The notes: a model not told the origin generated them from the letters alone. Positions 34,198 to 44,594 are shown, numbered from the stretch's first letter. The stretch is 64,000 nucleotides of DNA from a bacterium (GCA_028716385.1 JAQUPX010000002.1:416756-480755), one strand, 5' to 3'. Translations and numbers: made by a program.

Positions 34198-34449
34198 CTT
34201 AACTAGTTGCCCTGATAACGCTACAATTGCTTTGGGAACAGTAATTATTCGGTAATTAAGAGTTTTTAGTATCTAATTCTAACTGATCGAATATTTTTAT
34301 AGCATCTCCCCTATTTTGTAGTTTTCCAAAACAGTAATTTCTTGATTCTCAGAGGAACGACAAAGGTAGTATTAAACATTGACAAATATAGATTCCAAGA
34401 ATATTATCAATTAGAGCGATACTTGTTGTCAAAATAAAAGGGGGAAAAG
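34198..34449 (+). other. Spacer with promoter between the beta-helix paralogues
   Basis: A 252-nt spacer with a good promoter (34379-34407). No hairpin terminator is obvious. A G-rich ribosome site lies just before 34450. Confidence 0.5.
34379..34407 (+). promoter_or_regulatory. Promoter of the gene at 34450
   Basis: TTGACA (34379-34384), 17 nt, TATTAT (34402-34407). Confidence 0.7.
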
Positions 34450-36150
34450 ATGAGAAAATTTTTTAGTTTGATTTTAGGGATGCAATTTATTATGTCTTCA
34501 ATCATAAATGCCACTAATGTAAGCGGGATCATCAGCACAAATACGGTATGGAATACGACAGGCAATCCCTATATTGTTACGGGAAATATTCTGGTAGATA
34601 CCTTGGTAAGATTAACAATTCAGCCGGGAGTAGAAGTAAGGATTGATTCTGCAAAATGTATAATGGTAAAGGGAATTTTAAATGCAATTGGAACAGCAAG
34701 TGATTCAATTATAATAACAAAGAATGGAACTGCAGAGTGGAATAGAATATGGCTTAAATCGGCAGCAATATGCAGTCTTAAATATTGCAGGATTGAATAT
34801 GCAGATAGTTCAGCTATATATAACGAAGGCAAGTCTACCTTTATAGGGTACTGCACTATTTCTAATAACTCAGCTGTTGATGGCGGTGGCATCTATAATT
34901 ATAATTATAGTTCGGCCACAATAACTAACAATACTATTACTAATAATTCGGCTCTTCGTGGTGGAGGTATCAGTAATGAAGGTTCGACAGCCACAATAAC
35001 TAACAATATTATTTCTAATAACTCCGCTTCTTATACTGCTGGCGGTGGCATCTATAATTCTTATACCGCTACAATAACCGGCAACACTATTTCTAATAAC
35101 TTGACTTGTAGTGTGGGAGGAGGCATCTGTAATGAAGGGACAGCCACAATAACTAACAACATTATTTCTAACAATTCCGGTGGGCAATACGGTGGTGGTG
35201 GTATCTGTAATTATGCTTCAGCCACAATAACTAACAATATTATTTCTAATAATTACGGTGGGCAATATGGTGGTGGCAGTATTTTTAATATTAGTAGTAG
35301 TTCCGCCACAATTCGTTATAACACAATAACCGATACTACTTCTTCTGCGATATATCTCAACTCCGATCTTAATACTTTCATTATCCGCACAAACAACATT
35401 TCTGCCACCGGCTATGCCGTGTATAATAATACCGGCAATAATATCGATGCAAGATATAACTATTGGAATACAACGGATTCTACTGCAATTAATACTGAAA
35501 TAAGGGATTTTTATGACAATTCTACAAAAGGCAAAGTCTTTTATTCGCCATTTCTCAGCGCCCTATTTAGCGATACGGTTGCACCTTCCGCACCGTTTAA
35601 CCTTACTAGCATAGGATTTATTGATTCCACATTTGAAATCGAGTGGACAAACCCCGTTGATGTTAGTAGTATTTCTGAATATTATTATAAATTAGATTCC
35701 GCACCAACTTCTGATTTTGATACAAACGGCACGTTACATTACTCACCTGATACTATTACTGTGTATCAGGAAGATTCTTTATATATCTGGCTTGTTGATA
35801 GCAGCGGCAATGTAAATTATAAAAACAGAACATCGGTTATGCTTCGTTATACAGGAATAGAAGAACAATCGAATTTGGGTTTTGGATTTCGGAATTTGGA
35901 ATTAAAAATAAATAAAAATCCGTTTATTAAGTCAACAATTATCAGTTATGCATTGCCGGAAAAAGCAAATGTTTCATTGAAGATTTGTGATATTTCGGGA
36001 AGAACGGTAAGAACTCTTATAAACGGCAAAAAAGAAGCAGGGAGTTATGAAATGAGTTTTGATACAAAAGGGTTGGCATCGGGAATTTACTTTTCTAAAT
36101 TAAGCGCAGGAAACACCAGCATAAGTAAGAAATTGATTTTGATGAAATAA
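34450..36150 (+). CDS. Secreted parallel beta-helix protein with sorting domain (paralogue B)
   Basis: 566 residues with signal peptide (MRKFFSLILGMQFIMSSIIN). The first 110 residues are nearly the same as in paralogue A, but the helix region is built from fresh tandem copies of SATITNNIISNN with GGGI turns (about 125-285), visible as near-identical 60-80 bp DNA repeats. It therefore changes coil number quickly. An Ig-like segment (APSAPFNLTSIGF) and the sorting domain (NVSLKICDISGRTVRTLING) follow. Role inferred: surface or secreted adhesin or polysaccharide-binding protein. Confidence 0.87.
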   Translation: MRKFFSLILGMQFIMSSIINATNVSGIISTNTVWNTTGNPYIVTGNILVDTLVRLTIQPGVEVRIDSAKCIMVKGILNAIGTASDSIIITKNGTAEWNRIWLKSAAICSLKYCRIEYADSSAIYNEGKSTFIGYCTISNNSAVDGGGIYNYNYSSATITNNTITNNSALRGGGISNEGSTATITNNIISNNSASYTAGGGIYNSYTATITGNTISNNLTCSVGGGICNEGTATITNNIISNNSGGQYGGGGICNYASATITNNIISNNYGGQYGGGSIFNISSSSATIRYNTITDTTSSAIYLNSDLNTFIIRTNNISATGYAVYNNTGNNIDARYNYWNTTDSTAINTEIRDFYDNSTKGKVFYSPFLSALFSDTVAPSAPFNLTSIGFIDSTFEIEWTNPVDVSSISEYYYKLDSAPTSDFDTNGTLHYSPDTITVYQEDSLYIWLVDSSGNVNYKNRTSVMLRYTGIEEQSNLGFGFRNLELKINKNPFIKSTIISYALPEKANVSLKICDISGRTVRTLINGKKEAGSYEMSFDTKGLASGIYFSKLSAGNTSISKKLILMK

Positions 36151-36197
36151 AATACTTCTTAAAAACAAAAAAAAAATTACCTAGGGAAGCAGAAAAA

Positions 36198-36225
36198 TGG
36201 ATTCCCGCTTCCGCGGGAATGACAA
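36198..36225. repeat. TTCCCGC hairpin repeat, copy 3
   Basis: TTCCCGCTTCCGCGGGAA, 15 nt before the start of the next gene; it supplies a false in-frame extension from 36219. Confidence 0.85.
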
Positions 36226-36239
36226 AATGGGAGAAGAAT

Positions 36240-38420
36240 ATGAGGAATAAAAAGTTTTTGGGAATGCCTGCCTGCCGATTAAGCAGGGTTATTTTGATAC
36301 TTGGCGTTGTTTATAATACTGCAAATGCGAAATACCCGGGGTGGACGAATTATACAAGCGGGATGGACATTAATGCCGTTGCCAGCGAAGGGAATACAAT
36401 ATGGGTTGGAACTTCCAGCGGGTTAGTATCTATAGACGCAACTACGGGAAGTATGGAATTTTATAACCATGCAAATTCAGGTATGCCGGATAATCATGTT
36501 TTTGCAATAGGAATCGAAGGAAGCGTAAAATGGCTTGGAACGCCATCCGGATTAGTTAAGTTTGACGGGACTAACTGGACTGTATATACTACTGCAAATT
36601 CAAGTATACCACAGGATTATGTTTTTTCAATAGCAATAGAAGGAAACGTAAAATGGCTTGGAACCTGGGGTAAAGGTTTGGTGAAGTTTGACGGGACAAA
36701 CTGGACTACGTACAATAAGACTAATTCAGGCTTGCCGGATAATCTTATCCAGGCAATAGCAATAGAAGGCAGTGTAAAATGGATTGGAACGGATGCCGGT
36801 GGATTAGTAAAGTTTGACGGAACAAACTGGACTGTATATAATTCAAGCAATTCAGGTTTGCCTTATGACGATATTAATGCAATAGCAATAGAAGGAAGCA
36901 CCAAATGGATCGGGACATACTATGAAGGATTAGCATCGTTTGACGGAACAAACTGGACAACGTATTTTACGGGAAATTCCGGAATGCCACATAATAACGT
37001 TACTTCAATAGCAATAGAAGGAAATGTGAAATGGATTGGGACAAACTATGCATTAGCAGCGTTTGACGGTACAAATTGGACTACCTATGACTATGACAAT
37101 ATTCCTTGTTTGCCTAATAATAGTGCCGTTGACCCGGAATTCTTTATAGTTGCAATAAGCGGGACTACCAAATGGATTGGGAGTCTTCTTTATGACCAGC
37201 GTAATATGGCTAATTATGCAATGGGGGTTGTTTTTAAGTTTGATGGCGCAAGCTGGACTATTTATAAGACAGGAAATTCAGGATTGCCCTGTGATTTTGT
37301 TTATTCCATAGCAATAGAAGGAACTACCAAATGGATCGGAACGGGTTCCGGCTTAACAAGTTATGACGGCACGAACTGGACATTATATGACGAAAGTAAT
37401 TCAAGTTTACCTTATTTTGCAATAGATATCCATGCTATAGCAATAAACGGGAACACCAAATGGATTGGAACGGATATGTATGGAGTAGCAAAGTATGACG
37501 GAACAAGTTGGACTTTGTATGATATGGATAATTCCGGATTGCCTGATAACCGGATTATAACTCTTGTAACAGAAGGAACAACGGTATGGGTCGGAACTTA
37601 TAGCGGATTAGTAAAATATGATGGAGCAAGCTGGACGGTTTATGATACAAGTAATTCAGGTTTACCGGATAATCTTATACGTGCCATAGCAATAGAAGGA
37701 ACAACAAAGTGGGTTGGGACATCCTCCGGATTAGCAAAATTTGACGGGACAAATTGGACTGTGTATAATACGAGTAATTCAGGATTGCCGGGTAATTCTA
37801 TTTTCTCCGTAGCAGTAGAGGGGAACATAAAATGGATTGGGACGAGTTACGGGTTAGCAAAACTTAACGGGACAAACTGGACAGTTTATAACACAAGTAA
37901 TTCCGGTTTACCGAATAATGGAGTTACTTCAATAGCAATAGAAGGACCAACAAAGTGGATTGCGACAGGTTATGGATTGGCAAAATTTACCGGAACAAAC
38001 TGGACAGTTTATAACAAAAGTAATTCAGGATTGCCTAATAATGATTATATTTCAGCTATTGCAATAGAAGGAACTACCAAATGGATTGGGACGTTAAATG
38101 GTGGTGGTTTGACAAGTTATACAGGGCAAGGGATAGAGGAAAAGTCAAATATTAAAACCCCTTCGACTACGCTCAGGGCAAGTCAAAACCCGTTTATTCA
38201 GTCAACGGTTATTTACTATACATTGTCTGAAAAGGCAGATGTTTCATTGAAGATTTGTGATATTTCCGGAAGAACGGTAAGAACTATTGTGAACGGCAAA
38301 AAAGAAACAGGAAATTATGAAGTGAATTTTAATGCAAAAGGGTTGGTATCCGGTATTTACTTTGCTATCCTAAATACAGGAAATATTAATGTAAGTAAGA
38401 AATTAATATTAATGAAATAA
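36240..38420 (+). CDS. Secreted tandem-propeller protein with sorting domain (paralogue of 52764)
   Basis: ATG 36240 follows GGGAGAAGAAT. The product has 726 residues. A signal peptide contains a repeat-derived stretch (GMPACRLSR), and about thirteen repeats of 42-50 residues follow. The repeat unit has KFDGTNWTVYNTSNSGLP, then AIAIEGxxKWIGT. This is the two-component-regulator propeller (Reg_prop) motif, but with no kinase, so it is a free secreted propeller. The linker before the sorting domain includes KTPSTTLRASQNPF, encoded by another palindrome (38157-38182). Near-identical repeats at DNA level imply recent unequal crossing-over. Confidence 0.87.
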   Translation: MRNKKFLGMPACRLSRVILILGVVYNTANAKYPGWTNYTSGMDINAVASEGNTIWVGTSSGLVSIDATTGSMEFYNHANSGMPDNHVFAIGIEGSVKWLGTPSGLVKFDGTNWTVYTTANSSIPQDYVFSIAIEGNVKWLGTWGKGLVKFDGTNWTTYNKTNSGLPDNLIQAIAIEGSVKWIGTDAGGLVKFDGTNWTVYNSSNSGLPYDDINAIAIEGSTKWIGTYYEGLASFDGTNWTTYFTGNSGMPHNNVTSIAIEGNVKWIGTNYALAAFDGTNWTTYDYDNIPCLPNNSAVDPEFFIVAISGTTKWIGSLLYDQRNMANYAMGVVFKFDGASWTIYKTGNSGLPCDFVYSIAIEGTTKWIGTGSGLTSYDGTNWTLYDESNSSLPYFAIDIHAIAINGNTKWIGTDMYGVAKYDGTSWTLYDMDNSGLPDNRIITLVTEGTTVWVGTYSGLVKYDGASWTVYDTSNSGLPDNLIRAIAIEGTTKWVGTSSGLAKFDGTNWTVYNTSNSGLPGNSIFSVAVEGNIKWIGTSYGLAKLNGTNWTVYNTSNSGLPNNGVTSIAIEGPTKWIATGYGLAKFTGTNWTVYNKSNSGLPNNDYISAIAIEGTTKWIGTLNGGGLTSYTGQGIEEKSNIKTPSTTLRASQNPFIQSTVIYYTLSEKADVSLKICDISGRTVRTIVNGKKETGNYEVNFNAKGLVSGIYFAILNTGNINVSKKLILMK
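36267..36287 (+). repeat. CCTGCC-family palindrome within a signal peptide
   Basis: CCTGCCTGCCGATTAAGCAG plus G, translated as PACRLSR between the basic start and the hydrophobic core of the signal peptide of the gene at 36240. Confidence 0.65.
38157..38182 (+). repeat. Palindromic repeat in linker coding sequence
   Basis: CCTTCGACTACGCTCAGGG element translated TPSTTLRAS just before the sorting domain of the gene at 36240. Confidence 0.65.
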
Positions 38421-38439
38421 AAAACTTTCTGGGCAAGAT

Positions 38440-41400
38440 TTACTTACTCCCGTACATAGTTTTTCTTGCTCTTACACCGGTTCTTTTTGCGAAGCCGTCA
38501 AATATTGTATAAATAATAGGAATAACAATAAGTGTTAGAGCAGTAGAAATTAAAAGTCCAAAAATGACTACAACGGCCATTGGTGCCATCATTTCTGCGC
38601 CCATACCCTTTCTAAATGCCATTGGTATCATACCCGACATAGTTGCCAATGCAGTTATCAAAATTGGTCTTAGCCTTATTTTACCCGCGGAAATAAGAGC
38701 TTCTATAATGTCCATTCCTCTTGCTCTCAACTGGTTTGCATAATCTATAAATATAATACCGTTCTTTACCACAATACCTACAAGAATTATCAACCCCATA
38801 ACAGATGTCATTGAAAGGGATTTATGCGTAAGAAGCAATCCCCATATCATTCCTATAATTCCTAACGGCACCGTAAACATTATTACAAAAGGATGTGTAA
38901 GTGATTCAAATAATGCTGCCATTATCATATATACAAGTAATATAGCAAATATAAAAGCTATGCCCAATGTTAAAAATGCTTCGTTCATCTTCTGGAATTC
39001 ACCGCCGAATTCTATAAAATAACCCGCAGGAATATTTTTTCTTATTGTGGCAATCTTTTTCGTAATGTCTTTAGCAACCCCACCTACATCTCTTTTTTCA
39101 ATATTAGCAGTAACCGAAACCTTTCTGGTTTGTTCCTCTCTTTCTATTTTAACAGGGCCTTCGGTATAAATTATGGTTGCTACCTGTTTCAAAAGAATTG
39201 TAGTTCCAAAAGGTGTTGCAATGGGGATATTTTCAATATCTTTAACCTCTTTTACATCAATTTTATTAAGTTTTATGTTTATGTTTATATCTTCACCTTT
39301 GTCCCTAAACCTTGAAGCTATAGTCCCATAAACGGCCGTTCTGACTTCCTGACCTATCTGGTATGTCGTTAATCCAAACAAAGAAGCTTTTTCTTTATCG
39401 ATTTTTATTTGTAATTCGGGTTTTCCTTCTTTCATAGAGATATCTACCTCTTTTACTCCTCTTACATCTTTTATTTGGTTGGCAATTCGCGAGGAAATAT
39501 CCTGAAGTGTGGGAAAATCTTTACCGAATATTTTTATATCTATTGGAGCGCCTGTATTGCCGAACATTCCACTGCTTACATCGGAAAAATCTATTTTTGC
39601 TCCTTCTATTTTAGGTAATTTTTTCCTGAGTTCAACCGTAACATCCGCAGCGCCTCTTTTACGTTTCTTTTTATCCACCAATCTTCCCATTATTGATGCT
39701 TTGTGTATTGCTGCACCTTCCATAGCAGCATGTTCCGAACCACTGGTTCCAACGAATGAAGTTACGGTTTCCATTTCGGGAATGGATTTAAAAGCATTTT
39801 CAATTTGTAGAGCAACTCTATCCGTTTCTTCGAGTGACGTTCCCACAGGCATTGTAAGTCCTGCCTGAATGAAAGGTATGTCGAAAGAAGACATAAATTC
39901 TTTTCCAATGAAAGGAATTAAAAACATCGTGGCAACAAATATTATACCCACAATTGAAAGAACTTTTTTCTTGTGATTGAGAGAGTATTGTAAAATTCTC
40001 CCATACCATTCTCTAAAATCATTAAATTTTCTCTCCCATGCGATTTGACTATCTTTCTTTTTGAATAATATAGAAGCAAGCATAGGGACTACTGTAAAAG
40101 CTATAAGAAGAGATGCAAGAAGAGCAAACGATATAGTAAGCGCAAAAGCTCTGGACATTTTACCTGCTACTCCGGTAGCGAATGCAAGAGGGACAAATAC
40201 CGCAATAGTCGTAAGTGTTGAGGCGGTTACCGCCATCAAAACTTCATTAGTACCGTGAACTGCCGCACTCTTACGGTCGTTTCCTTCCTCTACTTTTCTA
40301 TATATACTTTCAATTACAACTACAGCATCATCCACCAACATACCCGACGCAAGAGCTATACCTGCAAGAGTCATAACGTTAAGCGTATAACCGGCAGCAT
40401 ACATAGCGATAAATGTAGCAATAATTGAAAAAGGAATGGCTAATGCTATGGTTAAAGTCGGTCTCCAGTTAGTCAGGAAAAGGAAAACAAATAAAATGGC
40501 AAGGATACATCCCTCAAGTGCGCTTGTACTGGTATTTTTCGTTATGTCCTTTATCATATCCCCTTGGTCAAATATTGTGTGAAATTTGATATTGTAAGGG
40601 ATAGTCTCTTTAATTTTTTCCATTTCTTTATTAATTTTATCCGAAACCGTTACGGTATTGGCTCCACCCTGTTTGGTTACTACCATAACGACACTTTCTT
40701 TGCCCTGTGTTCTTCCGTATCCTCTGATGTCTTTGTTCCCATCTATAACTTCCCCGACATCCTTTATCTTTATGGGAACTCCATTTTTATTTCCAATTAC
40801 CGTATTCTTAACATCTTCAAGTGTTTTATATTCTCCTTCAACTCGTATTGAATATTCTTTATATCCACGATTAAGGTATCCTGCGCTAAAATTCATATTG
40901 GAAGCCTGGAGCATCGGGAGAATTTGGGTAAGCCCAAGTCCGTATGAAACAAGCCTTGTTTCGTCAATAAAAACGCTTATTTCCCTATCCAATCCTCCTG
41001 TCAGAGCACAAGAAGCAACTCCGTCCAATCTTTCCAATCTGTCTTTTACCTTATCTTTAACTGTATTGTATAGTTCTTTCAAGTCACAATCACCGGTAAT
41101 TCCATAAAATGCCGCCGGCATCATAGACGTGCTGAACTTAAAAACTAACGGAGCGCCTGCTTCTTCAGGGAGATAGTTCTCTATCTGTCCAATCATATCC
41201 CTAACATCCTGAGCGGCAAAATCAAGATTGGTTCCCCATTCAAATTCTACTGTTACCATAGAAGAGCCTTCTTCCGAAGTTGATTTTATCGATTTCACGC
41301 CTTTTATCGTTAAAACGACTTCTTCTATAGGTTTACTTATTTGTTCCTCTATTTCACGCGAAGACACACCGGAGTAATTAGTTATTACATAAACAGTCGG

Positions 41401-41526
41401 GTATTCAATATCCGGAAGTAAATCCAATCCCAACTTACTAAACGACATAAAACCAAACAACACTATGATAAGAATCATCATAGTTACAGTCACTCTTTTA
41501 TTTACTGAAAATTTTGCGATATTCAT
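38440..41526 (-). CDS. RND multidrug efflux pump, inner-membrane transporter
   Basis: 1028 residues, the usual AcrB/MexB-type length. Twelve membrane spans flank two large periplasmic loops. The proton-relay Asp pair is in SGMLVDDAVVVIES (near 400), and the second-half span includes GIVVKNGIIFIDYANQL. The N-terminus (FSVNKRVTVTMMILIIVLFG) fits the hydrophobe/amphiphile-efflux group rather than heavy-metal CusA. It works with the membrane-fusion and TolC-like proteins encoded just upstream, pumping toxic compounds out with proton entry. It is last in the operon tetR-tolC-MFP-RND, 95 nt after the MFP gene; part of that gap is repeat DNA. Confidence 0.94.
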   Translation of the reverse strand: MNIAKFSVNKRVTVTMMILIIVLFGFMSFSKLGLDLLPDIEYPTVYVITNYSGVSSREIEEQISKPIEEVVLTIKGVKSIKSTSEEGSSMVTVEFEWGTNLDFAAQDVRDMIGQIENYLPEEAGAPLVFKFSTSMMPAAFYGITGDCDLKELYNTVKDKVKDRLERLDGVASCALTGGLDREISVFIDETRLVSYGLGLTQILPMLQASNMNFSAGYLNRGYKEYSIRVEGEYKTLEDVKNTVIGNKNGVPIKIKDVGEVIDGNKDIRGYGRTQGKESVVMVVTKQGGANTVTVSDKINKEMEKIKETIPYNIKFHTIFDQGDMIKDITKNTSTSALEGCILAILFVFLFLTNWRPTLTIALAIPFSIIATFIAMYAAGYTLNVMTLAGIALASGMLVDDAVVVIESIYRKVEEGNDRKSAAVHGTNEVLMAVTASTLTTIAVFVPLAFATGVAGKMSRAFALTISFALLASLLIAFTVVPMLASILFKKKDSQIAWERKFNDFREWYGRILQYSLNHKKKVLSIVGIIFVATMFLIPFIGKEFMSSFDIPFIQAGLTMPVGTSLEETDRVALQIENAFKSIPEMETVTSFVGTSGSEHAAMEGAAIHKASIMGRLVDKKKRKRGAADVTVELRKKLPKIEGAKIDFSDVSSGMFGNTGAPIDIKIFGKDFPTLQDISSRIANQIKDVRGVKEVDISMKEGKPELQIKIDKEKASLFGLTTYQIGQEVRTAVYGTIASRFRDKGEDININIKLNKIDVKEVKDIENIPIATPFGTTILLKQVATIIYTEGPVKIEREEQTRKVSVTANIEKRDVGGVAKDITKKIATIRKNIPAGYFIEFGGEFQKMNEAFLTLGIAFIFAILLVYMIMAALFESLTHPFVIMFTVPLGIIGMIWGLLLTHKSLSMTSVMGLIILVGIVVKNGIIFIDYANQLRARGMDIIEALISAGKIRLRPILITALATMSGMIPMAFRKGMGAEMMAPMAVVVIFGLLISTALTLIVIPIIYTIFDGFAKRTGVRARKTMYGSK

Positions 41527-41621
41527 TTATTGCTCCGGCCACAAAAACACTAACACACTAAATTATGATACAATTTTGTGTTTTTAGATTTCGTGGCATA
41601 TTTTTTTATTTTTGTATTTTT

Positions 41622-42515
41622 TTACTTTATAATTTTCACTTTTGCACCGTTCGTTAAACCATAATTTCCAAGAGTAATTATTTGTTCCCCTAAATTTATA
41701 CCTGCTAATATTTCAACAAAATCATTATTTTCAAGCCCAATTGACACCTCTTTCATTTCAGCCGTTTCACCATTTAAGACGAACACAACTTTTTTATTCT
41801 CATTGTCAATAACTGCTTTTTGAGGGACCACTATAACATTAGTATGTTCTTCTATTATCAAATCTACATTTGCAAACATACCGGGTCTTAGTTTATGTCC
41901 CGGATTAACAATTGAAATACTTGCTTGTGAAGTTCTGTTCATAGGATTCAGAACAGGACTTATTTTCGTTAGTTGCCCGTTAAAAATATCATTCGGATAT
42001 GAAGAAACTTTAATATTCGCTTTATTCCCTGTTTTTACGTAAGAGATATCATTTTCCGGAATATTTATTTCGACTTTTACCGCATTTATATTTGCAACCA
42101 TAGCTACGGGAACTCCGGGAGCAACCATAGAGCCGGGGTCTAAATTTAAATTTCCTACAATCCCGGATATAGGAGCATTAATAACGGCAGGTTTGAAATC
42201 CATACCTTTTATATTACGGTCTATAAGAGCAATTGTGTCACCTTTGGAAACTATACTTCCCTCTTTTGCAATATATTTTATAAGTTTTCCGGTTTCTTCA
42301 ACGGGAAAGACATAAGCCTGTTCACTGCCAACTATATTTCCTATGTAAGGAAGAGTTTTTGCAATGGAACCATAAGAAGCGATTTCTACGGTTACTTCCG
42401 TAGGTTCGGCAACTTCTGCAGGTTTTTCTTTTACTTTCTTAAACTTTTCTGAGATACGAAACCCAACAAGTCCAACAAGTGCAATTATTATAATCCAGAT
42501 TACTAATTTTTTCAT
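41622..42515 (-). CDS. RND efflux membrane-fusion protein
   Basis: 297 residues. An N-terminal membrane anchor (LVIWIIIIALVGLVGFRI), a lipoyl-like half (GSIVSKGDTIALID, then INAPISGIVGNLNLDPGSMV) and beta-barrel blocks (GNKANIKVSSYPNDIF, RPGMFANVDLIIEE) are in the correct order for HlyD/AcrA-type adaptors. The long alpha-hairpin is nearly absent, so this is a short adaptor. The start overlaps the TolC stop (TAATG at 42515). It bridges the pump and the outer-membrane channel. Confidence 0.92.
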   Translation of the reverse strand: MKKLVIWIIIIALVGLVGFRISEKFKKVKEKPAEVAEPTEVTVEIASYGSIAKTLPYIGNIVGSEQAYVFPVEETGKLIKYIAKEGSIVSKGDTIALIDRNIKGMDFKPAVINAPISGIVGNLNLDPGSMVAPGVPVAMVANINAVKVEINIPENDISYVKTGNKANIKVSSYPNDIFNGQLTKISPVLNPMNRTSQASISIVNPGHKLRPGMFANVDLIIEEHTNVIVVPQKAVIDNENKKVVFVLNGETAEMKEVSIGLENNDFVEILAGINLGEQIITLGNYGLTNGAKVKIIK

Positions 42516-43882
42516 TATTTCCCCCCTACTGCTTTTTCAAAGGCACATTTTGCTATTACATAATCCGATAATGCTTGTAACCGATTTGTTTTTGCCTGCA
42601 TTAAAGCAAGCTGTGTATCCATTACTTCCAAACTGGTTGCTAACCCATTATTATATCTTTGTTCAACTATTTTCAGCGCTTCTTCTGCCTGAGAAATATT
42701 TTCTTTTTGTGACGTTACAAGTTTTTTTGCTTGTTCAAGTTGTAAATACGTTGACTGGACTTCCATCTTTATTCCTTCTTTTATAAGATTAAGTCCGTGT
42801 TCTGCCTGGGATAGTTGATAACTTGCCTGTCGCACTCTTCCCAGATTTTCGAACCCGCTGAAAATCTGCATCTGCGCCGCAAGCGTTACGTTCCATGTAG
42901 TTCCCCATTCATTACTGAAATAGAGAGGTTTTTCATAGTAATAGTTACCGATAGCAACAATATTGGGTAAATTTGATGTTCTGTTAATAAATAACGCCTT
43001 TTTCGCCATTTCTTTTCGCATATTCATTGACTTAATTTCAGGTCTGTTAACTTGAGCGGCTTTTGTTGACTTTTCTAATTCTATTGTGATTGGCTCGTAG
43101 TTCAATGCTCCTTCCAGTTTAATGTTTTCATTCTGTTTAAGTCCGAGTAGTAGTTTGAACCCGTTTTTTGCAAGTTCCAACCCGTCTTTTGCTTTAATCA
43201 ACTGAGGTTCCATATTTGTCAGTTGAACTTTAGTCCTTAATAAATCAAACTTTGAAGCAAGCCCTTCATTATATCTTTTTTCTATAACCCCTGCATGACT
43301 TTGCATTTGTTTGTAAGCATCTTCGGTAATTTTCACAAATTCTTCAAGGACAATAATCCCGTAAAAAGCTTTCGTAACGTTAAGTATTAATTCGTTTTTA
43401 TTTTTCTTATAGTCTTCTTTTGTTGCATCCAGGTTTAATTTAGATATCTGGTATCCACTAATGATTTTCCCCCAAGTGAATATAGGCTGTTGAACGGTTA
43501 ATTGGGTAACATAATTTTCCAATTGCCCCATTTCAAACGAACTGATCGTATAACCAATAGTTTTAAACCATACCCCCGTTGGACTTGTTGAGTCAGGAAT
43601 AACCTGAACTTCAGGGTTAGCCATTTCAAGAGAAGAAGTTTCTGCGAGTCTTGTATAACTTGCGCTTGCGCTTACTTTAGGTAAAAACCCTGCTCCTGCA
43701 ATCATAGTGCCGGCATCGGCAGATTTTACGCCTGCTTGCTCTATTTTCATACTTTCATTATGTTTTAATGCATAATTTACAGCATCATCCAGGGAAAACG
43801 TTAAAGAGTCTTCTGCGTATATACTATTAAAACACAAAAAGCAAAACATCAATCCCGTAATTATTCTTATTTTATTCTTCAT
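42515..43882 (-). CDS. TolC-family outer-membrane efflux channel
   Basis: 455 residues from ATG 43882 (GGGGAG site), which starts a signal peptide (KNKIRIITGLMFCFLCFNSI); the ATG at 43897 is less well placed. Two homologous halves each carry long helices with TolC-type pattern: DDAVNYALKHNESMKIEQAG near 38, and a second-half motif QAEEALKIVEQRYNNGLATS near 400. It forms a trimeric outer-membrane tunnel for the pump. It follows tetR by 16 nt. Confidence 0.92.
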   Translation of the reverse strand: MKNKIRIITGLMFCFLCFNSIYAEDSLTFSLDDAVNYALKHNESMKIEQAGVKSADAGTMIAGAGFLPKVSASASYTRLAETSSLEMANPEVQVIPDSTSPTGVWFKTIGYTISSFEMGQLENYVTQLTVQQPIFTWGKIISGYQISKLNLDATKEDYKKNKNELILNVTKAFYGIIVLEEFVKITEDAYKQMQSHAGVIEKRYNEGLASKFDLLRTKVQLTNMEPQLIKAKDGLELAKNGFKLLLGLKQNENIKLEGALNYEPITIELEKSTKAAQVNRPEIKSMNMRKEMAKKALFINRTSNLPNIVAIGNYYYEKPLYFSNEWGTTWNVTLAAQMQIFSGFENLGRVRQASYQLSQAEHGLNLIKEGIKMEVQSTYLQLEQAKKLVTSQKENISQAEEALKIVEQRYNNGLATSLEVMDTQLALMQAKTNRLQALSDYVIAKCAFEKAVGGK

Positions 43883-43898
43883 TTCTTTACTCCCCATT

Positions 43899-44531
43899 TT
43901 ATTTAATTTGTTTTCTGCCCACTTCTTTTTTAACTCCGTTTAAAAACATATCTATTATTAAGAGGGCATCTTTCTTAAAAGTTTTTTTCTCGTAAATGAT
44001 TAATCCGGCAATTGTGTTATGTATCATACCAAAAAGAATATAAGCGGATGCGTGAGGGTCTACATCTTTAAACACGCCTGATTCTGTACCTTCTTTTATA
44101 ACTCGCGCAATGAGTATAGTTTGATTTTGTAATTTTAAAAGAATTTTTTCCCTTGCACTTTTTACTTGCATCTTATGCAGAAATTCTCCTCGTTCAGGAG
44201 AGAAAATGGAAACGAATTCCTTATTTGCATAGAGATAAGATATTATTTGCATAACTATTTCATTGATTTTTTCAAATGGCGGTTTTTTGCTTTCAACGAT
44301 ATTTTTAATCAGAGCCGTAAGTTTATCAAGATAATTTTCTATGAGACTAATAAATAATTCGTCTTTACTTTTGAAGTGGAGATATATTGCGCCTTTTGAA
44401 AGTTCGGCTTTTTCGGCAATTTCTTCCATCGTAGCTTTTTCAAAGCCCTTTTTAGCAAATATTACTTTAGCCGCATTAAAAATTTCTTCCCTTCGTCCCT
44501 GTTTTTCTCTTTCTTTTCTTGTTGTTTTCAT
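43899..44531 (-). CDS. TetR-family repressor of the efflux operon
   Basis: 210 residues. The N-terminal helix-turn-helix is textbook TetR (ATMEEIAEKAELSKGAIYLH, residues about 35-54), followed by an all-helical ligand domain with no recognisable binding residues. It is the first gene of the efflux operon, so it would repress itself and the pump until a drug-like ligand binds. Two palindromic operators lie just upstream (44561-44594). CAGGAAATAATAA precedes the ATG. Confidence 0.93.
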   Translation of the reverse strand: MKTTRKEREKQGRREEIFNAAKVIFAKKGFEKATMEEIAEKAELSKGAIYLHFKSKDELFISLIENYLDKLTALIKNIVESKKPPFEKINEIVMQIISYLYANKEFVSIFSPERGEFLHKMQVKSAREKILLKLQNQTILIARVIKEGTESGVFKDVDPHASAYILFGMIHNTIAGLIIYEKKTFKKDALLIIDMFLNGVKKEVGRKQIK

Positions 44532-44560
44532 TTATTATTTCCTGTATACTTTTTCACATT

Positions 44561-44594
44561 CTGACCAGTCAGTATTTTTATGACCGAACAGTCA
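44561..44594. promoter_or_regulatory. Double TetR operator
   Basis: CTGACCAGTCAG (44561-44572) and TGACCGAACAGTCA (44581-44594) are palindromes of the same TGAC-N-GTCA design, centred 21 bp apart (two helical turns). A leftward -35 TTGACA (44621-44616) is adjacent. Confidence 0.7.
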
